The translations under genes and the position numbers were made by a program. Below the pieces are notes generated by a model. It saw nothing but the letters and a program-made list of their open reading frames with translations. It was not told where the DNA came from and did not search any database. 64,000 nucleotides of DNA from Bacteroidota bacterium (GTDB taxonomy: Bacteria > Bacteroidota > Bacteroidia > Chitinophagales > Chitinophagaceae). The stretch covers positions 1 through 64,000 of the forward strand of contig JAFDXG010000004.1 of NCBI GenBank assembly GCA_018268105.1. Reading direction: 5' to 3'. This document shows positions 43,138 to 51,890 of this stretch, in pieces. Within the stretch, counting starts at the first letter, position 1. Every line of letters begins with the position of its first letter.

Positions 43138-44421
43138 ATGAGGTATGTTTTTATAATGTCTTTATTACTATTGTCAGGTTTTTTAATTAAGGCACAGAAT
43201 ATTGATAAAATAATCAACAAAAAAGCAGTAAAAAAAATTGAGCAAAAACTTTCATCCGATAAAATGGGAGGAAGGGGATTATATTCTCCAGGATTAGACA
43301 AGGCAGCGGAATATATTGCCAAAGAATTTGCAAAAGCAGGATTGGAACCACTGGAAAGGAGCAGCAGCTTTTTTCAGGAGTTTAAAATGATTGATGCAAA
43401 ACAAATTAATACCTCAGGAATTATTGGAGGAGATACCATTGCAGCACATAATATAATTGGTTTCACTTCCAAAAAACATATACAAGTAGATAATACTTCC
43501 GGGTTCGAAACAGCTAGCATTAATACAGGTGAGAAATTTTTATATACAGCCTACAGGTATCTGCAGGCTGGGAAAAATTATATTGTGTGGGTAGACTCTG
43601 CCGAGGCGCAAAATTTCAGTACGCTGAACAGGTTGAAAGGCCCCGGCTTCCCATCCGACAACAGTGTAATTTTTGTATTGTCATCACCGAAGGAAAAATT
43701 TTCCTTCGTAATTGATAATGAAATTTCGGAAAAGAAGTTGAAGAATATTGCCGGTATGATACCCGGCAAAAGCAGGAGTGATGAGTTTGTAATTTTTTCG
43801 GGGCATTATGATCATCTTGGAATTGGAAAAGCTGATGCAAATGGAGATTCAATATACAATGGAGCTAATGATGACGCAGCAGGTATTACCGCTGTAATTA
43901 TGCTAGCCCGTTACTTCAGCAAATTGCATAGTAATGAGCGAACTATAATTTTTGCTGCTTTCACTGCCGAAGAAAGCGGCGGTTTTGGATCTCAATATTT
44001 TTCAAAACAATTTGATCCTGCTAAAGTAATAGCCATGTTTAATATTGAAATGATAGGTACAGAAAGTAAATGGGGCAAAAACTCAGCATATATTACCGGC
44101 TATGAAAAAACAGATATGGGAGTGATATTGAGCAAAAACCTTGAGGGTACGGAGTTTACCTTCCACCCTGACCCCTATCCTGATCAGCACCTTTTTTATC
44201 GGTCGGACAATGCAACACTGGCACGTCTGGGTGTACCGGCGCATACGATTTCAACTTCTAAAATGGATAGCGAGCCCTATTATCACACTCTCGATGATGA
44301 AATAGATACACTGGACATGAAAAACATGGCGGAAATTATAAAGGCTATTGCTCTAAGTTCTAAAACTATTATAAGTGCTGAAGATACTCCCGCCAGAGTA
44401 GATACCGAACAACTAAGATAA
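43138..44421 (+). CDS. Exported M28-family metallopeptidase
   Basis: Zinc aminopeptidase-like protein. From the ATG at 43138 there are 427 residues with a neat signal peptide (MRYVFIMSLLLLSGF then KAQ). An earlier ATG at 43099 overlaps the MurF-Alr stop by 11 bp and would add 13 residues. Zinc ligands are seen in SGHYDHLGIG, YNGANDDAAGITAV, AAFTAEESGGFGS and EMIG. C-terminal DNATLARLGVPAHTIST with the final His (YHTLDDEIDTLDM) is present. It likely trims peptides in the periplasm; coupling to the racemase gene suggests, but does not show, a wall-linked role. Confidence 0.88.
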   Translation: MRYVFIMSLLLLSGFLIKAQNIDKIINKKAVKKIEQKLSSDKMGGRGLYSPGLDKAAEYIAKEFAKAGLEPLERSSSFFQEFKMIDAKQINTSGIIGGDTIAAHNIIGFTSKKHIQVDNTSGFETASINTGEKFLYTAYRYLQAGKNYIVWVDSAEAQNFSTLNRLKGPGFPSDNSVIFVLSSPKEKFSFVIDNEISEKKLKNIAGMIPGKSRSDEFVIFSGHYDHLGIGKADANGDSIYNGANDDAAGITAVIMLARYFSKLHSNERTIIFAAFTAEESGGFGSQYFSKQFDPAKVIAMFNIEMIGTESKWGKNSAYITGYEKTDMGVILSKNLEGTEFTFHPDPYPDQHLFYRSDNATLARLGVPAHTISTSKMDSEPYYHTLDDEIDTLDMKNMAEIIKAIALSSKTIISAEDTPARVDTEQLR

Positions 44422-44571
44422 CTTAAATCTTAAACGCTGCAATATGTTAGTAGTTCAATTAATTCCGCTGCAATTTTTTTGAGTTACTCTGTCACTAAAG
44501 TAATTATAAAGAGTTAGTGAAATAATAAAATGCGGTGGCTCAGAAGGGATTGAGGAATGGTGAACACAACT

Positions 44572-45756
44572 CTAATTTTCTTTTGTCCGTTCACCGTTTA
44601 ATTGCTGTAATATATATATCCTTTTATTTTCGTAATAATCAGGAGTAAGGCTTGTTTTGCTCTTATGAATTGCTTTAAAATCAAAATCAGTCAATACCTG
44701 GAATTTTTTTTCGGGTAATACGTACCAAAGACTATCACTACCATGATCCTTCAGCATGTGGGAGAAAAGATACATCAGTTCAAATCCACGGAAAGCAAGT
44801 TCAGTGGGTGCCAGATATGTATTACGTGCATACTTTTGGGTAAAATTAGTTGCCCATTCATTCGAACTTCCGGGGTTGAAAAAAGTTGAAGAAAAAATCA
44901 CCTTCATATCATTCACTTCTATTCGCCCTATTTCAGGGAAATCTCCCCATGTAGGCATTCCTATTAAAGTGATCTTATAGTTTACCGCGAGTGCGGATAC
45001 ATTAGCTATCAAACTACGTGCAAATTTATCATCCAGACTCCCGCAAATAATTACGTTTTGTCTGTTTTTGTCAAGAGATTTTAGAATATCCTCAGCTTTA
45101 AATGGTGTATTCAGCATAACAGTACGGATATTTAATACTGAGCCGGATGCAGTACTATTGAGTGTCTTAAAAACTCCGGCAACCCTGTCATCATCACGGG
45201 TGGTCCGCCGAAAGAGCAGTAGATTATCAGTTCCAAAATTATTAAGTACATAATTGTATATAGCTTGCAAATGCGTATTAAGTTTGGAATTTACAACCAC
45301 AACATAAGGGTTATTGGTGATCCCGCCATCATTGGGATAACTGGCAGAAATAAAAGGGATTTTTTTTTCTTTTGCGATAGAGGCAAGGTCAAGATATTCG
45401 CTTCCACTTACTGCGCCAAGAATAAGATCAATGCTATCTAATGCTCCGCTATCGGCAAGCTTATAAACAGAACCATTCACTTTTTTTGAATCAAAAACTT
45501 TCACCCGCAATGATATATTCTCTTTGTTGAGCGAATCCATAGCAAGTAACACCCCTTCGTAAAATTCAATTCCCGGTGCTATAAATCTCGGAACAGGCTG
45601 AGATAATTTGTAATTCCCCGCAGCATCAAATGCGGAATCAAGATAAAATGGAGCGAAGATTGCAATACCCGGGACATGTTGTTCCTGTGCCTGGATGGTT
45701 ACGGTATGAGTCAGCAAAGCTGCAGTTAAAATAAAAATAAATTGGACCTTATTCAT
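44572..45756 (-). CDS. Periplasmic type-1 binding-fold protein (receptor-like) downstream of guaA
   Basis: A 394-residue exported protein with a signal peptide ending in TIQAQ. The body has the two-lobed fold of branched-chain amino-acid-binding proteins: GIEFYEGVLLAMDSLN, DLILGAVSGSEYLDLASIAKEKKIPFISASYP, NVIICGSLDDKFARSL and APTELAFRGFELMYLF. No ABC transporter genes are adjacent. It lies 25 bp after guaA on the same strand. In related genomes similar proteins carry LysM repeats; none are seen here. It may be a lipoprotein-free periplasmic sensor. The ligand is unknown. Confidence 0.75.
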   Translation of the reverse strand: MNKVQFIFILTAALLTHTVTIQAQEQHVPGIAIFAPFYLDSAFDAAGNYKLSQPVPRFIAPGIEFYEGVLLAMDSLNKENISLRVKVFDSKKVNGSVYKLADSGALDSIDLILGAVSGSEYLDLASIAKEKKIPFISASYPNDGGITNNPYVVVVNSKLNTHLQAIYNYVLNNFGTDNLLLFRRTTRDDDRVAGVFKTLNSTASGSVLNIRTVMLNTPFKAEDILKSLDKNRQNVIICGSLDDKFARSLIANVSALAVNYKITLIGMPTWGDFPEIGRIEVNDMKVIFSSTFFNPGSSNEWATNFTQKYARNTYLAPTELAFRGFELMYLFSHMLKDHGSDSLWYVLPEKKFQVLTDFDFKAIHKSKTSLTPDYYENKRIYILQQLNGERTKEN

Positions 45757-45781
45757 GCATTCAGCTTTAACATAAGACGCA

Positions 45782-47317
45782 TCATTCCCATTCTATAGTT
45801 GCAGGCGGCTTACTGCTGATATCATACACCACCCTGTTGATACCTCTTACATTGTTTATAATCTCATTAGAAATATATGCCAGAAATTCGTAAGGGAGAT
45901 GCGCCCAATCTGCTGTCATACCATCTACTGAGGTAACGGCCCTCAACGCAACGGTATATTCATAGGTTCTTTCATCACCCATAACTCCCACACTCTTAAC
46001 AGGCAGCAAAATAGCACCTGCCTGCCAAACCTTATCATACAGATCAAAATCTTTCAAAGCTTTAACATATAATGCATCAGCTTCCTGCAGCAGTTTAACT
46101 TTCTCTTCAGTAATTTCTCCCAAAATTCTTATAGCCAGACCCGGCCCCGGAAACGGATGGCGATATAGCATAGCATGTGGAATGCCCAGTTCAAGACCTA
46201 CTTTTCTTACTTCATCTTTGAATAAATAACGGAGGGGTTCTACCAGCTCAAGATGCATTTTTTCAGGCAGCCCGCCCACATTATGGTGAGACTTTATTGT
46301 TACTGAAGGTCCGTGCACCGATACACTTTCTATCACATCGGGATAAATGGTACCCTGTCCCAGTAATTGTATGCCTTCAATTTTGTGAGATTCCTGATCA
46401 AATATTTCTATGAAAGTTCCACCTATTATTTTGCGTTTCTCTTCAGGATTTGTTTTGCCCGCAAGTTTGGTATAAAAATGTTCCCGGGCATCAATACCTT
46501 TCACATTCAATCCAATCTGTTTATAGGTTTCAAGTACCTGTCCATATTCATCTTTTCTAAGTACGCCATTGTCAACAAATATACCATAAAGCCTTTCGCC
46601 TATTGCACGGTGAACCAATGTAGCTGCTACAGTAGAATCCACACCACCACTAAGCGCCATAATTACTTTTCTTTCACCTATCTTTTCTTTCAGATTGTTG
46701 ACGGTATCACTTACAAAATGAGCCGGTGTCCAATCTTGTTTGCATCGGCAAACTTTAACAAGAAAGTTATTGATAATTGTTTTTCCAAACTCAGAGTGGT
46801 AGACCTCGGGATGAAATTGTAACCCGTAAATAATATTTGTTGAAGCATTATTTCTTTTGAAAGCTGCTACCGGAATAGATTCAGTAGTACCTAATATTTC
46901 AAAATCTGCAGGTATCTGTAAAATGGAATCTCCATGACTCATCCACACCTGCGACTCAGGTTTTACATCTTCCCACAACAGATCCTTTTGAGAAAGCCGA
47001 AGCTGGGCTCTTCCATATTCCCGCTTTTCAGAACGTTCTACTTTACCACCAAAATTTCTTGCAGTAAGCTGAGCACCATAACACACTCCTAAAACAGGCA
47101 CCCTTTTTAAAATAGCGTTTATATCAATATCAGGGGCATTTTCATCATTTACTGAAAAAGGGGAACCTGATAAAATAACGCCTTTAAGTCCAGGTACAAA
47201 GTCTATCGGTTTGTTATACGGAGTGATTTCGCAGTAAACATTTGCCTCACGAACGACACGGGCTATAAGCTGAGTGTACTGGGAGCCAAAATCCAAAATG
47301 AGTATTTTTTCTGCCAT
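45782..47317 (-). CDS. guaA: GMP synthase (glutamine-hydrolysing)
   Basis: Converts XMP to GMP. The protein has 511 residues. The class I amidotransferase domain (1-~195) has the nucleophile Cys in [10 protein letters not shown] and the His/Glu pair in [12 protein letters not shown]. The ATP-pyrophosphatase domain has [12 protein letters not shown], followed by the dimerisation domain with [16 protein letters not shown] and the last residues [21 protein letters not shown] box at 47325 lies just upstream. First gene of a guaA-binding-protein pair. Confidence 0.97.
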   Translation of the reverse strand: MAEKILILDFGSQYTQLIARVVREANVYCEITPYNKPIDFVPGLKGVILSGSPFSVNDENAPDIDINAILKRVPVLGVCYGAQLTARNFGGKVERSEKREYGRAQLRLSQKDLLWEDVKPESQVWMSHGDSILQIPADFEILGTTESIPVAAFKRNNASTNIIYGLQFHPEVYHSEFGKTIINNFLVKVCRCKQDWTPAHFVSDTVNNLKEKIGERKVIMALSGGVDSTVAATLVHRAIGERLYGIFVDNGVLRKDEYGQVLETYKQIGLNVKGIDAREHFYTKLAGKTNPEEKRKIIGGTFIEIFDQESHKIEGIQLLGQGTIYPDVIESVSVHGPSVTIKSHHNVGGLPEKMHLELVEPLRYLFKDEVRKVGLELGIPHAMLYRHPFPGPGLAIRILGEITEEKVKLLQEADALYVKALKDFDLYDKVWQAGAILLPVKSVGVMGDERTYEYTVALRAVTSVDGMTADWAHLPYEFLAYISNEIINNVRGINRVVYDISSKPPATIEWE

Positions 47318-47324
47318 TTGGGCG

Positions 47325-47332
47325 CGAAGGTA
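47325..47332 (-). promoter_or_regulatory. -7 box TACCTTCG for guaA
   Basis: Same variant as in front of rpsF, one base off TAnnTTTG, on the minus strand 7 bases before the start codon. Confidence 0.45.
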
Positions 47333-47387
47333 ATGAGAATTTTTAACAGCCTCCTTTCCATGTGCAATTCAATTTTTTACAATGAAT

Positions 47388-47409
47388 AAACCCGCATTAA
47401 AGCGGGTTT
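47388..47409 (-). terminator. Hairpin between yceI-like gene and guaA
   Basis: Perfect 8-bp stem AAACCCGC / GCGGGTTT with a 6-base loop. It is ~80 bp past the YceI stop and upstream of guaA. The T-run is weak on both strands, so termination may be partial. Confidence 0.55.
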
Positions 47410-47488
47410 TACTCAATTTTCGTCCTGTTGGAATATTTTCAAAGGGATGGACAACCGGCTTATATTAATCCAGTTGTTTTAATCCGTA

Positions 47489-48091
47489 CTACAACTCATT
47501 TCTAGTTGCTTTAATATCGAGCTTCATTTCCACTTCCGGGAGAATATACAATTTTCCTTTCGGATCACTGAAACTGGTCATGCTCCATTTCAAACGGTCA
47601 ATATTGAACGTTGCTTTTGTTCTTATACTACCATTTTCAAAGATGATCTTTGCCGGGAAGCTGATTATATTAGTTTTGCCCAACATTGTAAACGCTCCAC
47701 GGATGGTATGTGTGGTATCCTTTGAAGGCCTGCTGTAAGGTAGTATCTGTTCAATTTCAAAAGTAGCATTAGGATATAAGGCAATATTAAAAAAGTCCTG
47801 GCCTTTTAAATGATCAAGCAGTTGTGGCTTGATCGTATCTGGCAGGTCATAATTTTTAATACTGGAAATAGGGATATTAAATTTACCATCACTTATATTG
47901 CCATTGGTATCACCATGCATTTGACCCGATACTGAAAAAGCACCTGTATGAAAATGATCAGGTGCAGATCCTTTCCATTCTATCGAAGACTGCGATTCAT
48001 CAATAACAAAAGAGCTTCGTAAATTTTCACTTTTCCTGGAACAGGAGCTGACTATAATAAAAAGTGCACTTAATACAAACTGATATTTCAT
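47489..48091 (-). CDS. YceI-like lipoprotein
   Basis: A 200-residue protein. The N-terminus is a lipoprotein signal (ALFIIVSSCSRKSE, Cys17). The body matches the YceI lipocalin-like fold: FVIDESQSSIEWKGSAPDHFHTGAFSVSGQM, KFNIPISSIKNYD, LKGQDFFNIALYPNATFEI and GAFTMLGKTNIISFP. YceI proteins bind isoprenoids or small acids; the ligand here is unknown. It starts 3 bp after the cupin gene, so the two form a transcription unit. Confidence 0.8.
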   Translation of the reverse strand: MKYQFVLSALFIIVSSCSRKSENLRSSFVIDESQSSIEWKGSAPDHFHTGAFSVSGQMHGDTNGNISDGKFNIPISSIKNYDLPDTIKPQLLDHLKGQDFFNIALYPNATFEIEQILPYSRPSKDTTHTIRGAFTMLGKTNIISFPAKIIFENGSIRTKATFNIDRLKWSMTSFSDPKGKLYILPEVEMKLDIKATRNEL

Positions 48092-48093
48092 GT

Positions 48094-48579
48094 CTATTTA
48101 ATTAAAAGGTTTAAATGATATCTGGAGGAAAGCCTTTCCACCATATACCGGATTTGCTCAGCCGTTGGAGGTTCAGGTGAAGTGATCTCAGGTACTGCAG
48201 CGCAGGGTTTGCTGAATTCCACAAAGTAATTCCAGAGGTCACCAGGAGTCATTATAGTGATAATTTGGGCTGTATCCGTCATAATCTTAAAATAATGAGG
48301 GATCTGTCGGGGAGCAAATAAGGCAGATCCAGGCAAAAGTGTATGGGTGGTTCCATTGATCACAAACTCAACAATTCCCTCCACTATATAAAAAGTCTCA
48401 TCCTCCTTTTCATGAATATGAGGAGGTGGCTCTGCTCCTTTGGGTAAAACCATATCCAGCATTGCCAGCCTGCCGTCAGTTTGTTCAGGGGAAATGAGCG
48501 TTTTAAAGTACCCGCCGTGATAGCTACGATATGCAGCAGCAATATTAGTTGCTCCCTGCAATAATTCATTTACATTCAT
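48094..48579 (-). CDS. Cupin-domain protein
   Basis: A 161-residue single cupin. The start is the ATG at 48579; a TTG at 48606 would add 9 residues. Metal-binding cupin motifs: PHIHEKEDETFYIVEG (His, His, Glu) and GSALFAPRQIPHYF (His). It may bind a metal and act as a small-molecule sensor or isomerase, but no substrate is evident. Upstream unit of the cupin-yceI pair, divergent from the LytS-like kinase, with a 7-bp inverted repeat between them. Confidence 0.82.
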   Translation of the reverse strand: MNVNELLQGATNIAAAYRSYHGGYFKTLISPEQTDGRLAMLDMVLPKGAEPPPHIHEKEDETFYIVEGIVEFVINGTTHTLLPGSALFAPRQIPHYFKIMTDTAQIITIMTPGDLWNYFVEFSKPCAAVPEITSPEPPTAEQIRYMVERLSSRYHLNLLIK

Positions 48580-48708
48580 TTTTAAATTATTTTTAATCGG
48601 GAGCAATATTGAGCTGTTTTTTATTGCAGAAAAATTTATAGCGATGGATATACGATTGAATAGGCAGAAGGGAACATAAGTAGATAAACGATATTATAAT
48701 AGTCTGTC

Positions 48709-48728
48709 GACGAAAAATTGATTTCGTC
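48709..48728. repeat. Inverted repeat in the cupin/kinase intergenic region
   Basis: GACGAAA and TTTCGTC face each other across six bases, midway between divergent genes. It could be an operator for the divergent pair. Confidence 0.4.
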
Positions 48729-48790
48729 TACACATCGTTTAATCTTCGCTGATACCTGTTAATTTTGAATACATTAAACTCTAAAAATAT

Positions 48791-49846
48791 TTGCTTAAAA
48801 AATATCCCATATTGAAGCATCTGTATTTCTGGTGTGCTGCTTTCCTGCTACTGACCTATATCTACGGAACGGCTTACGAAAGCTTTGAACTGGGGGTAAA
48901 AGTGATCGCCATGCTTTTACCGGTACACATGGCTTATTTTTATCTTGTTGATAATATTGTCGTCAAACACTTTTATATAAAAGAGCAGTATTTGAAAGCT
49001 TTTTTGGTAACATTGGCGATCATTGTCTTCATCGCTATAGCTTACCGGATTACAGAAATCTTTATTACCGATCCTTATATCTACCGGTTCTATATGCAAA
49101 ACGATAAAACTTTTTCGTGGGACAGGATGCAAATGAGCAAAACTGAACAACTGTTCAACCCGATCTTTTTTGTTACAGCTATAGAAAGAAGCAATGCCGT
49201 GGTGTGGATCGGTATCACATTGAAATTATTTACTTTATCACATGAAAGAAAGCAATCTGTTTTACAGGCTGAACTGGATTTTTTAAAAGCACAGCTTAAC
49301 CCGCACTTTTTATTTAATTCACTCAATAATATTTACTCGCTTTCGCTTAGCGGATCAGAAAAAACACCTGAAATAATCTTAGGCATTTCAAATATACTCA
49401 GGTATTCTCTGTATGAATGCACTGCACAACAGGTTGCTCTTAAACGAGATATTGAAATTCTGTACGATTATATCAAACTCGAAAAAATAAGATATGAAGA
49501 GCGTCTTGAATTAAATATCTTCATCTGTAACAATACGGGCATCCTACAAATAGCCCCCCTGCTTATGCTGCCCTTAGTGGAAAACGCCTTTAAACACGGC
49601 ACGGCAGCAACTATTGACAATCCCTGGATCAATATTCAATTGCATATCCAGGACAATAACCTTACCTTAAACATCAGTAATAGTAAACCAGAGATGAATT
49701 CTATATCAAATAGCGTTGCCGGGAAAATCGGTATTGAAAATGTGCAAAAGCGATTAAGTCTTTTATATCCCGGAAGGCACTCTCTTAATTTTTTTGATGA
49801 GCAGGATTGTTTTATAACTGTTTTGAATATTAATCTGACCAATTGA
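48791..49846 (+). CDS. LytS/YehU-type sensor histidine kinase
   Basis: A 351-residue membrane kinase of the His_kinase family. Four helices in ~1-145 (YFWCAAFLLLTYIYG, MLLPVHMAYFYLV, LVTLAIIVFIAIAYRI, IGITLKLFTLS) precede the kinase core LKAQLNPHFLFNSLNNIYSLSL, with the phospho-acceptor His in NPHFLFN, then VALKRDIEILYDYIKLEKIRYEE and LLMLPLVENAFKHG. The start is TTG at 48791; an in-frame stop lies just upstream and no earlier ATG exists. The LytTR regulator follows after 13 bp. Confidence 0.9.
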   Translation: MLKKYPILKHLYFWCAAFLLLTYIYGTAYESFELGVKVIAMLLPVHMAYFYLVDNIVVKHFYIKEQYLKAFLVTLAIIVFIAIAYRITEIFITDPYIYRFYMQNDKTFSWDRMQMSKTEQLFNPIFFVTAIERSNAVVWIGITLKLFTLSHERKQSVLQAELDFLKAQLNPHFLFNSLNNIYSLSLSGSEKTPEIILGISNILRYSLYECTAQQVALKRDIEILYDYIKLEKIRYEERLELNIFICNNTGILQIAPLLMLPLVENAFKHGTAATIDNPWINIQLHIQDNNLTLNISNSKPEMNSISNSVAGKIGIENVQKRLSLLYPGRHSLNFFDEQDCFITVLNINLTN

Positions 49847-49859
49847 ACCGATTGTAACT

Positions 49860-50612
49860 ATGCCGATCAGAACGCTTATAGTGGACGATGAACCACACGC
49901 TATTGAGGTTGTCAAAAAATATATTAGCCAGATTCCTGAAATTGAGTTGTTGTCTACCCACAATAATGCCATCAACGCATTTCAGGAACTCCAAAAAAAT
50001 AAGGTAGATTTAATGTTTCTGGATATTAATATGCCCGGTTTGTCAGGAACTGACCTGGTAAGAAGCCTGCAATACCCGCCACTCGTGATCTTTACAACCG
50101 CATACCAGGAATACGCTATAGAAGGGTTCGACCTGAATGCAGTGGACTATTTACTGAAGCCTATCTCCTTCGACCGTTTTCTTCGTGCCATAGACAAAGT
50201 AATGAACCTGCATAAGATGCAAACTATTGAACAAACGGTTGCTGAATCAACAAAACCCTCAGCACCTGCTCAACCATTTTATATATACATGCGTATTGAC
50301 CGTCAGCTAATAAAAATAAATACAGAAGAAATACTTTGGATAGAAAGTGACAAGGACTATATCAAAGTGGTAACAAAAAACAACACACATATTACCAAGC
50401 AAAAGATCAGTGCCATGGAAAACCTTTTACCCATTCAATCTTTCCTTAGAGTACACCGCTCCTACATTGTTCCGATAAATAAAGTGAAAGGTTACAACCC
50501 CAATTATCTCATAATTGAAAATACCAGAATACCTATTGGCAGAAACTATAAACAGATTTGTCTGGATAAATTCAATCCCGGCAATCACAGTGCATTGGTC
50601 TTTATCGAATAA
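49860..50612 (+). CDS. LytTR-family response regulator
   Basis: A 250-residue regulator and partner of the kinase upstream. The receiver domain has IVDDEPHAI, DLMFLDINMPGLSG (phospho-acceptor Asp) and YLLKPISFDRFLRAI. The LytTR DNA-binding domain (~150-245) has WIESDKDYIKVVTKNNTH, FLRVHRSYIVPINKVKGY and IPIGRNYK. Such regulators bind direct repeats. Targets unknown; the divergent cupin-yceI unit is a candidate. Confidence 0.92.
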   Translation: MPIRTLIVDDEPHAIEVVKKYISQIPEIELLSTHNNAINAFQELQKNKVDLMFLDINMPGLSGTDLVRSLQYPPLVIFTTAYQEYAIEGFDLNAVDYLLKPISFDRFLRAIDKVMNLHKMQTIEQTVAESTKPSAPAQPFYIYMRIDRQLIKINTEEILWIESDKDYIKVVTKNNTHITKQKISAMENLLPIQSFLRVHRSYIVPINKVKGYNPNYLIIENTRIPIGRNYKQICLDKFNPGNHSALVFIE

Positions 50613-50694
50613 CTACCCGGGTTTGCGGGCTGAATGTTATACCTTAAAAAATCCTGATTATTCTTATATTATTTACCCCTATAAGTGTTATTTA

Positions 50695-51192
50695 TTACAC
50701 ACCTATAATTGATTTAAATTTTTCGTGATCGATATTTTCGACATTACTTATGTCAATAAAATATCCAGACTGCCAGTTTTTCGTTTTCTCAGCTTGTGTG
50801 TTTTGAGGATTATCCCAAACAGTGTACACCCTAAAACCAAGTTTCCCCTTTTTATTGTTGGTTGCAAGAATTTGATTTTCACCTAAAATATATGCCGGGA
50901 AAAAGAAAAAACCGAATCGGTGCTGTTGCTCAGTAACGATCATATAAAAATCAAAACGGTCGTTCAGATTATATGGTTCGGTTTGCCTATTGCCGTTCCT
51001 TTTCCATAAGGTTACAAACAGTCCGGTTTTCTTAGGCGTTATCTTTGCTTTTCTGAACTTTATCTTTTGATTGTTCAATTGAAAACTGCACCCAGAGTAT
51101 TCTTCACACTCCTGGTCGTTAATAATATCAGATATCCTCAGATTGTTAATGTTCAATATTGTGTTTTCTATCCTGTTTAATACTTCAATCAT
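50695..51192 (-). CDS. MepB-family protein
   Basis: A 165-residue cytoplasmic protein matching the MepB family, named after a gene next to a multidrug pump in Staphylococcus aureus; its function is unknown. Characteristic blocks: YSGCSFQLNNQKIKFRKAKITPKKTGLFVTLWKR, FPAYILGENQILA, GKLGFRVYTVWD and AEKTKNWQSGYFID. It stands alone, convergent with the LytTR gene. No pump gene is nearby. Confidence 0.82.
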   Translation of the reverse strand: MIEVLNRIENTILNINNLRISDIINDQECEEYSGCSFQLNNQKIKFRKAKITPKKTGLFVTLWKRNGNRQTEPYNLNDRFDFYMIVTEQQHRFGFFFFPAYILGENQILATNNKKGKLGFRVYTVWDNPQNTQAEKTKNWQSGYFIDISNVENIDHEKFKSIIGV

Positions 51193-51890
51193 TTACTCAA
51201 TGCTTTTTTCTATTACAACTATAATCCGGTTATTAACTATAAACTTTCTGTATCTCTTCAGCTAAGACGTCGGGAAAATGATACTGCTGTATCAGTAAGC
51301 AAATAGATTTAATTAAATCCTATAAGCCCGGAATGTCCCTGAATATAGTTACAAACAGTTGCGCCACAACTCTTACCATTTTCCACCGGTATGGCATACC
51401 CTAAGTCCGGCTATTTTTTATACATTTTAAAACCAGATTCTATATTAAACAGACCAACAAGATCATAAACACCACCCGTAGATAATGGTTTGCTATCAGA
51501 TCGCATTAATGTCTGAAACCGAATACGGTCACCTGTAATAACCTGTAGCCATTCTGAATAATACCAACTGGCCATCAATAAAATAGCCTTATTGACAAAA
51601 GTTTATACTATTTGCAAATCAATAGCACCCCTTATACCTCTATTCTATTTTCTGCAATGTAGTTATTGAAGAAGAATTAGCAACTATCTTTTTTTACTCT
51701 GTGAGTAACTAATCAATTGAGAGCAAATGTCAAATTAATTCAATCAACAGTGTACAATCTATTCTAATGGTTCTTGAAATAATATCCATGGTGGAGGATC
51801 GGGAGTCCTAAGATAGCAATGATTTTCTACAGTCCGGATCACAGCAACCGGCAAATATAGTTGCCTGTATATTATAGGTTTGAAACTCCT
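51193..51890 (-). other. Sparse non-coding region with one short ORF
   Basis: About 700 bp between mepB and the uvrA stop. No long ORF, RNA gene or repeat was recognised. One 54-codon frame at 51411-51575 is listed separately. The rest is AT-rich without visible promoters for flanking genes, which fits the 3' end of uvrA and the 5' side of mepB. Confidence 0.5.
51411..51575 (-). CDS. Possible 54-residue protein or gene remnant
   Basis: ATG-to-TAG frame of 54 codons that begins MASWYYSEWLQVITGD and ends SGFKMYKK. Amino-acid composition is plausible for a real protein but the chain is shorter than most domains and preceded by an in-frame stop, so it may be a decayed fragment. No family recognised. 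Confidence 0.25.
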   Translation of the reverse strand: MASWYYSEWLQVITGDRIRFQTLMRSDSKPLSTGGVYDLVGLFNIESGFKMYKK

